Part shown: piece by piece, positions 37,090 to 45,874 of the stretch
Layout of the letters: the number at the start of each line of letters is the position of its first letter
Numbering within the stretch: the first letter of the stretch is position 1
Source: a bacterium
Lineage (GTDB): Bacteria; Auribacterota; UBA3054
Direction: 5' to 3'
DNA: 64,000 nucleotides
Assembly: GCA_017616555.1 (NCBI GenBank)
Contig: JAFZXZ010000016.1
Location: forward strand, 88,642 to 152,641
The notes under the pieces: generated by a model
What the model was told of the DNA's origin: nothing
Seen by the model: the letters and a program-made list of their open reading frames with translations, nothing else
Databases searched by the model: none
Translations under genes and position numbers: made by a program

Positions 37090-40000
37090 TTACTTCTTCT
37101 CAGTTCTGACGTCAAGGCAGGCGGCCCTGAGTTCCTTTACCAGCACGTTGAAAGATTCCGGCGTGGAAGCTTCCAGGGCGCAGTTGCCCTTCGTGATGGA
37201 TTCGTAGGTCTTCTTGCGGCCTTCCGTATCGTCGGATTTGACCGTCAGCATTTCCTGCAAAGTATAGGCGGCACCGTAAGCTTCCAAGGCCCAAACTTCC
37301 ATTTCGCCGAAACGCTGTCCGCCGCTTTGGGCTTTGCCGCCCAAAGGCTGCTGCGTGACCAGCGAGTAAGGTCCGGTAGCGCGGGCGTGGATCTTGTTGG
37401 CGACCAAGTGACCCAGTTTCATGAAGTAGGTGTAGCCCACCGTCACTTTCTGGTACATGGCTTCGCCGGTCCTTCCGTCGTAAAGCGTCACCTTACCGAG
37501 TTCAGGAACAAGACTGGTGGCGCAAAGGTGCGCGTCTTTCTTTTTGTCGTTCTTCTTGGCCTGCTCTCTGGCTTCTTTGAGGAGCGTTTCGATGTCTTCT
37601 TCCGTAGCGCCGTCGAAGACCGGAGTCGTAGCGACAAGGCCCAGCATACGGCAGGCCCAGCCCAAGTGAGCTTCCATGATCTGACCGACGTTCATACGGC
37701 TAGGAACGCCCAGGGGGTTGAGGACGATATCAACCGGGGTACCGTCTTCCATGAAGGGCATATCTTCCTCGGCCAGGATCTTGGCCACAATGCCTTTGTT
37801 GCCGTGACGGCCGGCCATCTTGTCGCCAACCTGCAGTTTCTGCTTGATGGCGATGTAAACTCTGACCATCTTCAGCATATGGCTGTCCATATCGTCGCCG
37901 CGCTTGATGGTGTCGATCTCGCGGGCATACTGGGCGGCCAATTCTTCTTTCTTGTAGTCAAGCTGATAGTGCAGACGGTTGACTCGGCTGGCGAATTCCT
38001 TGTCCTCCACGTCGAAACCGACCAGAGACTTCTTGGTCCTTATGATACTCTTGACATCGGGAGGCACGGACTGGCCTTTGTCAGCCAGAATGTCGCCGGT
38101 CTGTTCGTCGATGATGGCGCCTTTAAGCTTTTCAGAGCAGATCTTATCGAGCTCGGTCCTGTACCATTCCTGGATCTCTTCTTCCTGCTTGGCGCGTCTG
38201 TCGGTCGCTTCCTTCTGCAGTTTCTTTTCCTGAGCCTTGTCGCGCTGGGCGTCTTTAGATTTTTGACGGAAAACGTCAACATGCATAACAACGCCGTAAG
38301 TGCCGGCCGGAACTTTCAGGGAGGCGTCGCGAACGTCAGCGGCCTTGTCGCCGAAGATGGCCTTGAGCAAGCGCTCTTCGGGGCTCAGTTCGGTCTCGCT
38401 CTTCGGAGTGATCTTGCCGACCAGGATGTCGCCGGGCTTGACTTCGGTGCCGGGGATGACGATACCTTCGGAATCCAAACGGGCCAGAGCTTCCGCACCC
38501 ACGTTCGGGATGTCGCGCGTAGTTTCTTCAGCGCCCAGCTTGGTCTGCGCAACTATGCAGTCGAAGCTTTCGATGTGCACGGAAGTGTAGAAGTCCTCTT
38601 TCAGCGCTCTTTCGGAAATGACGATAGCGTCTTCGAAGTTGTAGCCTTCCCAAGGCATGTAAGCGCAGAGGATGTTGCGTCCCAAGCTCAGGACGCCGTC
38701 CGCGGTCGCCGGGCCGTTGGCGATAACATCGCCGGCTTTGACCTTGGCGCCGGACTTGACGTAAGGATGATAGTTTATAGTAGTGCCGGCATTGGAACGT
38801 TTGAACTTCAGAAGTTCTTCAACCTGTTCCTGACCGTTCTTGCCTTCGATCACGATATGAGTGGCGTCGCTTTCCTTGACCACGCCGTCGATCTTGGCGG
38901 TCAACACGGCGCCTGACTCTCTCGCCACCACGCCTTCCAGACCGGTCCTGACCATCGGAGCTTCCGTGGTCAACAAGGGCACGGCTTGGCGCTGCATGTT
39001 GGAACCCATCAGGGCTCGGTTGGCGTCGTCGTGTTCCAGGAAGGGAATAAGCCCAGCGGCGATGGAGACGATCTGCTTCGGCGAAACGTCGATATATTCG
39101 ATCTCAGTGGCTTTGACTTCCTTGAAGTCGCCGTTCCTTCTGGCCTTGATGCCTTCTTTCAGAACGAACTTGCCGTCTTTGTCCCTAAGAGCGTTTGCCT
39201 GGGCGATAGTGTATTTTTCTTCTTCGTGAGCAGGCAGGTAAACGACCTTGTCCGTCACTTTGCAGTTTTCAACTTTAAGATAAGGCGTTTCCATGAAGCC
39301 GTACTTGTTAGTCTTCATGTACGTGCTCATGGAAGCGATAAGACCGATGTTGGCGCCTTCAGGAGTCTCAATAGGACAGATGCGGCCGTAGTGGCTGTTG
39401 TGCACGTCGCGGACTTTGAAGCCGGCGCGGTCTCTGTTCAAGCCGCCGGGGCCCAGTGCGGACAAGCGGCGCTTGTGAGTCAGTTCGGCCAAGGGGTTCA
39501 GCTGGTCCATGAACTGGGAGAGCTGGGAGCGGCCGAAGAAATCGCGCATAAGGTTGGAGAGGATCCTCGGGTTGATGAGTTTCTCAGGCTGCGGGATCTC
39601 CTGCTGCTGACTGGCCGTCTGGTTCGTCATGCGGTCTTTTATATAGCGGTCCATTCTGGCCAGCGCGATGCGGCACTGGTTGGCCACCAGTTCGCCGACC
39701 GGACGGATGCGGCGGTTGCCAAGGTGGTCGATGTCGTCCATCTTGACGGGCTCGCCGTGCTTACTAGATTTTTCTTTGCCTGCCGCCAGGTCCAAAAGAT
39801 AAGCCAGCGCTTCGACGATATCGTTTTCATTCAGAGTCGTGCGCTTCTCCTCTTCCTCGTTCATGGGAAGGCCCAATTTGCCGTTCAGTTTGTAACGGCC
39901 GACGTCTGAGAGATCGTAGGAAGCGGGCTCAAAGAACAAGCGCTTCAAGGCTCTTTCGGCCTGTTCCTGGCTGAAGGGTTCGCCGGGCTGGAAGCGGTGG

Positions 40001-40962
40001 TAGATCTCGCGCAGAGCTTCTTTGCGGCGGTTGCCGGGGACATCGTTCTTGGCGGAGAATCTCTGCCTGTACTCTTCGTTCTCATCCTCGATCATGCGGA
40101 GGACGGGAGAACCGGCCGGAGCATCGTAAACTTTGACACTGGAAACGCCGGCCTTGAGGAGTTCCTCAAGGATCTCTTCGGTCAGTTCCGTGGCTTTTTC
40201 GAGGGTAACGTTGCCGACGGTCAGTTTCTGGCCGAGGAAAAGGCCCTCAAGGTTCTTGTTGTTGGTTTCGGAGATCTTGCGGTCGCCGACCTTGTAGAAA
40301 AGGTCTAAGAGATCCTCATCTCTCTCGAAGCCCAAAGCTCTTAAAAGCGTCGTCGCCCTGACTCTGCGTCTGGTGTGGCGGCGGTCAACGCTGATGTAAA
40401 TGTTATTCTTGAGGTCAAAAGTGGCCTCCAGCCAGGTGCCGCGGCTCGGGATCAGCGTGAAGCCGAAAAGAGGCACGCCGGTCGGGTGGATGTTTTCCAG
40501 GTAGTAGATGCCCGGAGAGCGCTGCAGCTGGCTGACTATAACGCGTTCCACGCCGTTTATTATGAAGGTGCCGTTGTCGGTCATCATCGGGATCATGCCG
40601 AGATTGACATTCTGCTCCTTGACGACTTCTTCGGAACCAAGTTTCCCTTTGACACGAAGCATAGCCTTGATCGGCGCTTCATACGTTTTGCCGCGACGTT
40701 TGCATTCGTCAATGGTATATTTGGGAGCGCCGAAAGAATAATGCACGAAATGCATCTCCAGCTTCTTATTGTTGCTGACGATGGGGAAAGCCTTCGTGAA
40801 CAGAAGCTGCAAACCTTCCATTTCGCGTTCTTCGGGCATTTTATCGCGCTGCAGGAATTTGGCGTAAGAATCACGCTGGACCGCCGTCAGGGGCGGCAGG
40901 GGGAATTCGCCGAATTTGCCGCAGTAAACTTCCTCTATATTGCCTTTTTTCGTACGTTTCAT
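37090..40962 (-). CDS. rpoB: RNA polymerase beta subunit
   Basis: A beta subunit of about 1290 aa. The rifampicin region reads GRSQLSQFMDQLNPLAELTH, followed by KRRLSALGPGGL. Catalytic blocks MPWEGYNFEDAIVISERAL and KMAGRHGNKGIVAKI are present. Position 518 (E. coli numbering) is Leu instead of Asn, within normal variation. The start is uncertain: a TTG at 40992 opens the same frame 10 codons earlier, but neither start has a Shine-Dalgarno, and the ATG at 40960-40962 is preferred because the TTG is 7 bases from a large hairpin. It is followed by rpoC after 26 bases. Confidence 0.93.
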   Translation of the reverse strand: MKRTKKGNIEEVYCGKFGEFPLPPLTAVQRDSYAKFLQRDKMPEEREMEGLQLLFTKAFPIVSNNKKLEMHFVHYSFGAPKYTIDECKRRGKTYEAPIKAMLRVKGKLGSEEVVKEQNVNLGMIPMMTDNGTFIINGVERVIVSQLQRSPGIYYLENIHPTGVPLFGFTLIPSRGTWLEATFDLKNNIYISVDRRHTRRRVRATTLLRALGFERDEDLLDLFYKVGDRKISETNNKNLEGLFLGQKLTVGNVTLEKATELTEEILEELLKAGVSSVKVYDAPAGSPVLRMIEDENEEYRQRFSAKNDVPGNRRKEALREIYHRFQPGEPFSQEQAERALKRLFFEPASYDLSDVGRYKLNGKLGLPMNEEEEKRTTLNENDIVEALAYLLDLAAGKEKSSKHGEPVKMDDIDHLGNRRIRPVGELVANQCRIALARMDRYIKDRMTNQTASQQQEIPQPEKLINPRILSNLMRDFFGRSQLSQFMDQLNPLAELTHKRRLSALGPGGLNRDRAGFKVRDVHNSHYGRICPIETPEGANIGLIASMSTYMKTNKYGFMETPYLKVENCKVTDKVVYLPAHEEEKYTIAQANALRDKDGKFVLKEGIKARRNGDFKEVKATEIEYIDVSPKQIVSIAAGLIPFLEHDDANRALMGSNMQRQAVPLLTTEAPMVRTGLEGVVARESGAVLTAKIDGVVKESDATHIVIEGKNGQEQVEELLKFKRSNAGTTINYHPYVKSGAKVKAGDVIANGPATADGVLSLGRNILCAYMPWEGYNFEDAIVISERALKEDFYTSVHIESFDCIVAQTKLGAEETTRDIPNVGAEALARLDSEGIVIPGTEVKPGDILVGKITPKSETELSPEERLLKAIFGDKAADVRDASLKVPAGTYGVVMHVDVFRQKSKDAQRDKAQEKKLQKEATDRRAKQEEEIQEWYRTELDKICSEKLKGAIIDEQTGDILADKGQSVPPDVKSIIRTKKSLVGFDVEDKEFASRVNRLHYQLDYKKEELAAQYAREIDTIKRGDDMDSHMLKMVRVYIAIKQKLQVGDKMAGRHGNKGIVAKILAEEDMPFMEDGTPVDIVLNPLGVPSRMNVGQIMEAHLGWACRMLGLVATTPVFDGATEEDIETLLKEAREQAKKNDKKKDAHLCATSLVPELGKVTLYDGRTGEAMYQKVTVGYTYFMKLGHLVANKIHARATGPYSLVTQQPLGGKAQSGGQRFGEMEVWALEAYGAAYTLQEMLTVKSDDTEGRKKTYESITKGNCALEASTPESFNVLVKELRAACLDVRTEKK

Positions 40963-40998
40963 GTAGTGGGGAAACTTTAAGGTTTTAGACAAAACACA

Positions 40999-41032
40999 AC
41001 GTGGAGGGGGGATATTTATCCCCCGCCACGTT
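40999..41032 (-). other. rplL-rpoB intercistronic hairpin
   Basis: Minus strand AACGTGGCGGGGGATA..TATCCCCCCTCCACGTT forms a very strong stem a few bases ahead of rpoB; a smaller CTCCCGC/GCGGGA stem lies before it. It has no T-run. E. coli has a partial terminator and RNase III site in the same place, so an attenuator or processing role is plausible. Confidence 0.65.
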
Positions 41033-41075
41033 ATGCATCAATTTCCCGCCAAAGCGGGAGAGCGCCAGAAATAGA

Positions 41076-41459
41076 TTACTTGAGCTCGACGGTGCCGCCG
41101 GCAGCTTCGATCTGTTTCTTGATGGCCTGAGCGTCGTCCTTGGAAGCGGCTTCTTTGAGGGGCTTCGGCGGATTGTCGACCAGGTCTTTGGCTTCTTTGA
41201 GGCCCAAACCGGTGATGGCACGCACTTCTTTGATGACGGCGATCTTGTTGGAGCCGGCGCCGGTCAGAATGACGTCGAATTCGGTCTTTTCTTCTTCAGC
41301 GGGAGCAGCGGCAGCAGCCGGGCCAGCGGCGACCATGGCGACGGGGGCGGCGGCGGTGACGTCGTACTTTTCTTCTAAGGCTTTAACCAGTTCGTTGAGT
41401 TCCAGAACGGTGAGCGTGTCGATGGTGGAAATGAGGGCTTCGATTTTTTCAGAGGCCAT
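41076..41459 (-). CDS. rplL: 50S ribosomal protein bL12 (L7/L12)
   Basis: A 127-aa stalk protein that recruits translational GTPases. It has the N-terminal dimerisation segment ([30 protein letters not shown]), an Ala/Pro hinge, and the C-terminal domain with [30 protein letters not shown] followed by [16 protein letters not shown]. It sits after rplJ with an 119-base gap that holds no gene, and before rpoB, with hairpins between. Confidence 0.97.
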   Translation of the reverse strand: MASEKIEALISTIDTLTVLELNELVKALEEKYDVTAAAPVAMVAAGPAAAAAPAEEEKTEFDVILTGAGSNKIAVIKEVRAITGLGLKEAKDLVDNPPKPLKEAASKDDAQAIKKQIEAAGGTVELK

Positions 41460-41578
41460 AGTGATTCTCCTTTACCCGATCTAATTAACGGGCAATTTGT
41501 AGTTATGTTGTCAGTAACTTGTTTGAGGCTTAAAAGTTAACTGAGTGCGTAAGCGATATAAAAGAACTAATGCCAAGT

Positions 41579-42121
41579 TTACTCGGCAGCGGGCGCGGGA
41601 GCGCCTTCGCCTTTCTTCTGGGCGACTTGGTCCAGAACTCGGACCGTGTTGGTGATAAGAACGTTGCCGAAGCAGGCCAGCTTTCTGATCGGGCCCTGCA
41701 GGGCGGAGACCAGCATGCTGTAAAGAGCCTTCTTGGAGGGCAGAGCCGCCAGAGCCTTCACTTCGTCAGCCGTCAGATAACGGGAGAGTTCCAGAAGACC
41801 GCAGCGGATCTCGAAGTTCTTATTGTCATCAGCAAATTTTTTGATGACCTTGGCCAGTTCGACCAGGTCGCCGTCAGTGGCGGCCAGGGCGTTGGCGCCG
41901 GTCAGACTGTCTTTGAATTTCTCCTCGGCCGTTTCGGGCAGGGCGATCTTCAGAAGACGGTTCGGGACAACGTGGAACGTGCCTTTGGCTTCAGCAACGC
42001 TGGAGCGGAGGGCGCCGTTCTGCTGCGCTTTCATGCCGTGGTAGGAAGTGACCACCAAGAGCGTGCTCTTGGAGTACTTCTCCTGCATGTCGCGCACTAT
42101 ATATGTTTTTTCAATACGCAT
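41579..42121 (-). CDS. rplJ: 50S ribosomal protein uL10
   Basis: A 180-aa L10, the base of the ribosomal stalk that anchors L7/L12 dimers. It begins MRIEKTYIVRDMQEKYSKS and shows the usual L10 fold and a C-terminal helix ending GEGAPAPAAE. Only 23 bases separate it from rplA. The long RNA leader by which L10-L12 controls its own translation in E. coli and many Firmicutes is therefore not present at this position. Confidence 0.96.
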   Translation of the reverse strand: MRIEKTYIVRDMQEKYSKSTLLVVTSYHGMKAQQNGALRSSVAEAKGTFHVVPNRLLKIALPETAEEKFKDSLTGANALAATDGDLVELAKVIKKFADDNKNFEIRCGLLELSRYLTADEVKALAALPSKKALYSMLVSALQGPIRKLACFGNVLITNTVRVLDQVAQKKGEGAPAPAAE

Positions 42122-42144
42122 TTGATTTCGTCCTTATTTTTGGT

Positions 42145-42849
42145 TTAGAGCATCGCCTCGCGTTCAGCGTCGGCCACGTCGATCCGGTAACCCGGGCCCA
42201 TGGTCGAACTAAGGGCGAGCTTTAAGATATAGGCTCCTTTCAGAGTCTGGGGACGAGCTTTCAATACGGCGTTGAGATAAGTCCTGATGTTCTCAAGGAG
42301 CTTCTCTTTGCCGAAACTGACTTTACCGACAGCGCAATGCAGTCCGGCCTGCTTGTCGAGACGGAATTCCACCTTACCGGCTTTGAATTCGTTGACAGCG
42401 GTCGTCACATCGGCGGTCACGGTGCCGGCCTTGGGAGTAGGCATGAGTCCGCGGGGACCCAGGACTTTACCAAGCTTACCGACTTCGCGCATGGTGGCAG
42501 GAGTGGCGATGGCGACGTCAAAGTCGGTCCATCCTTCCTGGATCTTGGCCACCAGCTCTTCCAACCCGGCGTATTCGGCGCCAGCCGCTTTGGCAGCATC
42601 AACGTCCGCGCCCGTGGCAAACACCAAAACGCGCACAGTTTTGCCTGTGCCGTTCGGCAGCACTACGGTAGCGCGCACGGCCTGTTCGGCCTTTTTGGGA
42701 TCAACGCCCAAAAGCATCTGCACGTCCAGCGACTCGTCGAACTTCGTGCCGGATTGGGCAAGGACCTCGGTCAGGGCGTCCTGGAGCTTATAAAGCCCAG
42801 TACGGTTGACTTTGGCCTTGTTGGCACTGTGTCTCTTGCTAGTTGACAT
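42145..42849 (-). CDS. rplA: 50S ribosomal protein uL1
   Basis: A 234-aa L1 forming the ribosomal L1 stalk. [21 protein letters not shown] and [15 protein letters not shown] with [20 protein letters not shown] are standard L1 blocks. It follows rplK, and L1 often represses this pair by binding mRNA upstream of rplK. Length is typical. Confidence 0.97.
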   Translation of the reverse strand: MSTSKRHSANKAKVNRTGLYKLQDALTEVLAQSGTKFDESLDVQMLLGVDPKKAEQAVRATVVLPNGTGKTVRVLVFATGADVDAAKAAGAEYAGLEELVAKIQEGWTDFDVAIATPATMREVGKLGKVLGPRGLMPTPKAGTVTADVTTAVNEFKAGKVEFRLDKQAGLHCAVGKVSFGKEKLLENIRTYLNAVLKARPQTLKGAYILKLALSSTMGPGYRIDVADAEREAML

Positions 42850-42916
42850 ATCGCGTTTTCCTTGTACGCTCCCCCGGCCTTGCGGCGCGGGGTAAATTAT
42901 GAGGATCTAATCAGTA

Positions 42917-43351
42917 TTAGTCCCCGATGACATCTACGCCCATACTGCGGGCGGTTCCTTCGACCATCAGCATCCCGGCTTCAACAGTGCGGGCGTTGAG
43001 GTCTTTCATTTTCTGTTCGGCTATCTTGCGCACCTGGCTTTTGGTGATGCGCCCGGCCTTTTCGCGGTTCGGGACGCCGGAAGCGGTCTCGATACCGGCG
43101 GCTTTCTTAATGAGGACGGCCACAGGGGGCTCCTTCATAATGAAGGTGAAGGACTTGTCCTGATAGACGGTGATGACAACGGGGGTCACCAAACCGGGCT
43201 CTTTGTCCTTGGTCTGGGCGTTGAACTCTTTGCAGAAAGCCATAATGTTGACGCCATGCTGGCCCAGAGCGGGGCCGATAGGCGGCGCCGGATTAGCCTG
43301 TCCGGCCTTAATTTGTAAACGGATCAAACCGGTCACTTTTTTTGGAGGCAT
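42917..43351 (-). CDS. rplK: 50S ribosomal protein uL11
   Basis: A 144-aa L11 from the GTPase-associated centre, beginning [20 protein letters not shown] with [17 protein letters not shown]. The PPxGPALGQxG block and the C-terminal rRNA-binding domain ([19 protein letters not shown]) are intact. It follows nusG and precedes rplA. Confidence 0.97.
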   Translation of the reverse strand: MPPKKVTGLIRLQIKAGQANPAPPIGPALGQHGVNIMAFCKEFNAQTKDKEPGLVTPVVITVYQDKSFTFIMKEPPVAVLIKKAAGIETASGVPNREKAGRITKSQVRKIAEQKMKDLNARTVEAGMLMVEGTARSMGVDVIGD

Positions 43352-43397
43352 ATTTAATCTCCCTAATTAAGGATTGCTTTGTTCTTTATATTCCCGG

Positions 43398-43952
43398 TCA
43401 GGCTTCGCTTTTCTCTACCTGCCAGCTTTCCAGCTCCACCTTGGTGCTGCGGTTGAAGACCATAACGGAAACGGAGAGTTTGCCCCGCTCCTCGTCGATC
43501 TCTTCCACAAGGCCGTCGCAGCCGTCGAAGGGGCCGTTCGTGACCTTCACGCGGTCACCGACCACAAAAGAGATCCTCGGCGCGATACGTTCCTTAGAGG
43601 CCTCGAGCTGAGCGAACATCTCCTCCGCTTCACTGTCGGTGAGAGCTTTGGGTTTGTCGCCGCCGAGAAAGCCGATCACGCCGTTGGTCTTCTTCACCAA
43701 CTGCCAGGCTTCGCTGGTCATTTCCATATAAATAAGAATATATCCGGGATAGAATTTGCGCGTATAGACGCGTTTCTTGCCGTTCCGGATATCCTGAACT
43801 TTTTCAGTGGGCACGACGACTTTCGCGATATAGTCGCCCATGCCGTACTGCAGTATCCTTTCGTTGAGCTGCTGCTCAGCCTGGAATTCCTGGCCGGAAA
43901 GGGTATTCAGCACATACCACTTGTATTCGTGTTTTTCTTCCTGAGGAGCCAT
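43398..43952 (-). CDS. nusG: Transcription termination/antitermination protein NusG
   Basis: A 184-aa NusG, which binds RNA polymerase and couples it to ribosomes or Rho. The NGN domain shows KWYVLNTLSGQEFQAEQQL and RKFYPGYILIYMEM. The linker and KOW domain have VGDRVKVTNGPFDGCDGLVEEID. It starts 6 bases after the secE stop, the standard secE-nusG pair. Length is normal. Confidence 0.97.
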   Translation of the reverse strand: MAPQEEKHEYKWYVLNTLSGQEFQAEQQLNERILQYGMGDYIAKVVVPTEKVQDIRNGKKRVYTRKFYPGYILIYMEMTSEAWQLVKKTNGVIGFLGGDKPKALTDSEAEEMFAQLEASKERIAPRISFVVGDRVKVTNGPFDGCDGLVEEIDEERGKLSVSVMVFNRSTKVELESWQVEKSEA

Positions 43953-43958
43953 AAAATA

Positions 43959-44180
43959 TTACTTGGCAAATTTCAGAAGCCAGGAGAAAAGAGCGTCGAG
44001 GGCGAAAAGATACGCCGACATGACGAGCGAGCTGACGATGACGATCTTGGTGGCGGACCAGAGCTGTTCCCTGCTGGTCCAATCGACTTTCTTCAGTTCC
44101 TCAACGACTTCGCGCCAGAAGTTCACGAACTTCTGCCAGGCGGAAAGTTTAACTTCTTCTTTCATATTTTTTGCGTTCAT
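43959..44180 (-). CDS. secE: Preprotein translocase subunit SecE
   Basis: A 73-aa single-helix SecE. VKLSAWQKFVNFWREVVEEL and KKVDWTSREQLWSATKIV give the conserved amphipathic and WPSREE-like motif, followed by one membrane helix. It stabilises SecY in the Sec translocon. tRNA-Trp lies just upstream (10 bases away) and nusG follows. The start could be the ATG at 44178-44180 or an internal ATG five codons later. Confidence 0.95.
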   Translation of the reverse strand: MNAKNMKEEVKLSAWQKFVNFWREVVEELKKVDWTSREQLWSATKIVIVSSLVMSAYLFALDALFSWLLKFAK

Positions 44181-44190
44181 TTATTCTTGG

Positions 44191-44267
44191 TGGCGAGGCA
44201 GGAGAGACTCGAACTCCCAACCGACGGTTTTGGAAACCGTAACTCTAGCCAATTGAGCTACTGCCCC
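44191..44267 (-). tRNA. tRNA-Trp (CCA)
   Basis: A complete cloverleaf on the minus strand. The acceptor stem is GGGGCAG/CTGCCTC, the anticodon loop TTCCAAA gives anticodon CCA, and the TTCGAGTC T-loop is present. The 3' CCA is encoded. It lies between rpmG and secE. Confidence 0.95.
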
Positions 44268-44286
44268 GCGGTCCAAGGAAAATTAT

Positions 44287-44442
44287 TTAACTACGCGTTT
44301 CGCGATGAAGGGTGTGCTTGCGATCGAAGGGGCAGTATTTGCTGCGTTCCAGACGGCCCGTAGTTTTCTTGCGATCTTTTTTGGTCGTGTAGTTGCGGCG
44401 TCCGCATTCGGTGCACGCCAAAGTGATGATTTCTCTTGCCAT
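44287..44442 (-). CDS. rpmG: 50S ribosomal protein bL33 with three of four zinc cysteines
   Basis: A 51-aa L33 ([26 protein letters not shown]) too short to be seen in a length-limited search. The first CxxC (CTEC) is present. The second zinc pair is CPFD instead of CxxC, so only three cysteines remain. It has a TAAGGAGATATT ribosome-binding site and is flanked by tRNA-Thr and tRNA-Trp, the position where tuf (followed by tRNA-Trp) stands in many bacteria. Confidence 0.92.
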   Translation of the reverse strand: MAREIITLACTECGRRNYTTKKDRKKTTGRLERSKYCPFDRKHTLHRETRS

Positions 44443-44550
44443 GGTCAATATCTCCTTAAAGATTCTTTTTTTCCAATGAACGCGGCCTTGCCATGACAGA
44501 TCTGGGGAAAGGTTTTTCCTTTACTCCGGCGCATGGAGGCAATCCCAAGA

Positions 44551-44626
<76 letters not shown>

Positions 44627-44691
44627 TTCCTAAATTGGGTTGCGCCTGTTACCGTACATCGCTTTTAGAGGGCGCAATTCAAGGAAACACT

Positions 44692-44720
44692 ATTGTATGA
44701 AATGTGTGTTTTAAAATCAA
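44692..44720 (-). promoter_or_regulatory. Strong sigma-70 promoter of the ribosomal/RNA polymerase operon
   Basis: Minus strand TTGATT (44715-44720), a 17-base spacer and TACAAT (44692-44697), 66 bases before tRNA-Thr. It is the only good promoter found upstream of tRNA-Thr. Confidence 0.75.
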
Positions 44721-44781
44721 GCACCCCCTTCGCGCACCACTTAACATCTTCCTTTATCGCTAGTTAATCATTTGCCGCTCG

Positions 44782-44883
44782 CTGCCAAAAAGCCACATAT
44801 CCCCCGCTCACGGACTACGCGCTCAGTTTCTCAACCCCGCCATCCTCCGTGAGTTCGCTTGGGGATATGTGACTTTTTGACAG
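44782..44883. repeat. Palindromic repeat unit A, site 2
   Basis: CTGCCAAAAAGCCACATATCCCC (44782-44804) and GGGGATATGTGACTTTTTGACAG (44861-44883) pair at 21 of 23 positions. The inner CTCACGGA/TCCGTGAG stem is the same as in unit A at site 1, with a different loop. The element lies in a 484-base gene-free stretch from the tRNA-Thr gene to the exported-protein gene at 45112. Confidence 0.75.
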
Positions 44884-44912
44884 CTCGCAGGCCAAGAGTA
44901 ACTGCGCAAAGT

Positions 44913-45006
44913 CCAAAAGAAGTGTATGCCCCAAGGCGAACTCATGGAGGACGCAAATCAAGGCCATGCGCGCGTAATTGTGAGCCGGGGGCATACACTT
45001 TTTTGG
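44913..45006. repeat. Palindromic repeat unit B, site 2
   Basis: CCAAAAGAAGTGTATGCCCC (44913-44932) pairs with GGGGGCATACACTTTTTTGG (44987-45006), allowing one bulge. The core AAGGCGAACTCATGGAGGA..GCGCGTAATTGTGAGCC is nearly identical to unit B of site 1 (one changed base, T to C). The orientation is inverse to unit A. Confidence 0.8.
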
Positions 45007-45038
45007 GCGAAGCGGTATTCGCGCGTAAGCGCATCGTT

Positions 45039-45067
45039 GCGCGCAGGCGCGCTCTTTGATAGAATAA
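45039..45067 (+). promoter_or_regulatory. Possible promoter for the exported protein at 45112
   Basis: TTGCGC (45039-45044), a 17-base spacer and TAGAAT (45062-45067). Both boxes are imperfect. Confidence 0.35.
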
Positions 45068-45111
45068 AGCCCCAAGTTTAAAATCAACCACTAAACGTTT
45101 ACGGAGATCAA

Positions 45112-45798
45112 ATGAAAAACACTATGATTACTTTGGCTGCTCTCTTGCTCTTCGCGGCTGCGACGGCTCAGGCCACTTTGACCGTTTATCCCATTGCGGA
45201 AAAAGGCAACACTTCCTACTCTTTCAGCCTGAAGGGTGAAGACCGCGGCTACGCCATTGAAAACATCGACGCCAGGGAAGGCGAATTCTACATTCGCCTC
45301 TGCTACGACTACACGGTCGTCACAAAGGGCTACATAATGAAAGCCGACAAGAAAGGCAAAAACTTCACCGGCGGCAACAGTTCCGAATCCTTCTCCTTCT
45401 CCGCGAAGAAAGGCTCCTGGAAATACAGCGCCAGCAACGTGAACTCTTCTTTCACGCTCGGTTACTTCGGCAGCAACGGCAATCCATCCTACGACAATCT
45501 GTTCGACACCAAGGGCAAAGCCAGCGCCAAGGGCGTCGTTGACGAGGACGTCATTCCTACGTTTGAAGAAGGCAAGAAATTCTTCGGCCTCTTCTGCGAC
45601 ACCACTGAGCCCGCCATGCTGATCCACGGCAAAGCCACCGGCAAAGCCGGCAAGAGCTGGAAGTATTCCGAAACCTTGGAGGACGGCTCCAAAGTGAAGT
45701 TCTCCATGAAGATCAGCAAGAAAGGCGACACCGCCGCCGTCTCCATGTCTTTCAAGACTTCCAAGTACGTGCATCCCGCCTTCATTACCGAGCCGTAA
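45112..45798 (+). CDS. Exported protein of unknown function
   Basis: A 228-aa protein with a signal peptide (MKNTMITLAALLLFAAATAQA) and a Lys/Ser/Gly-rich beta-type mature domain. Segments such as KTSKYVHPAFITEP at the end match no family I know. The sequence lacks a PEP-CTERM tail and a lipobox, so secretion to the periplasm or beyond is inferred. It is transcribed away from the ribosomal operon and ends at a bidirectional terminator shared with the ATP-grasp gene. Confidence 0.7.
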   Translation: MKNTMITLAALLLFAAATAQATLTVYPIAEKGNTSYSFSLKGEDRGYAIENIDAREGEFYIRLCYDYTVVTKGYIMKADKKGKNFTGGNSSESFSFSAKKGSWKYSASNVNSSFTLGYFGSNGNPSYDNLFDTKGKASAKGVVDEDVIPTFEEGKKFFGLFCDTTEPAMLIHGKATGKAGKSWKYSETLEDGSKVKFSMKISKKGDTAAVSMSFKTSKYVHPAFITEP

Positions 45799-45818
45799 TA
45801 GCGCGCTCAGGATGAAAC

Positions 45819-45852
45819 AAAAAAAGGCCGCGGAAAACCGCGGCCTTTTTTT
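45819..45852. terminator. Bidirectional intrinsic terminator
   Basis: AAAAAAAGGCCGCGG-AAAA-CCGCGGCCTTTTTTT, an 8-bp GC stem flanked by A- and T-runs. It serves the plus-strand exported protein gene and the minus-strand ATP-grasp gene. Confidence 0.88.
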
Positions 45853-45874
45853 ATTTGGCTTTTTGCTTTTTCGC

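Noticed and set aside
40963-40992. TTG start of rpoB at 40992
   Set aside because: It is in frame but lies 7 bases from a strong hairpin and has no Shine-Dalgarno; the ATG at 40962 is no better supported by a ribosome site, so the choice remains tentative.
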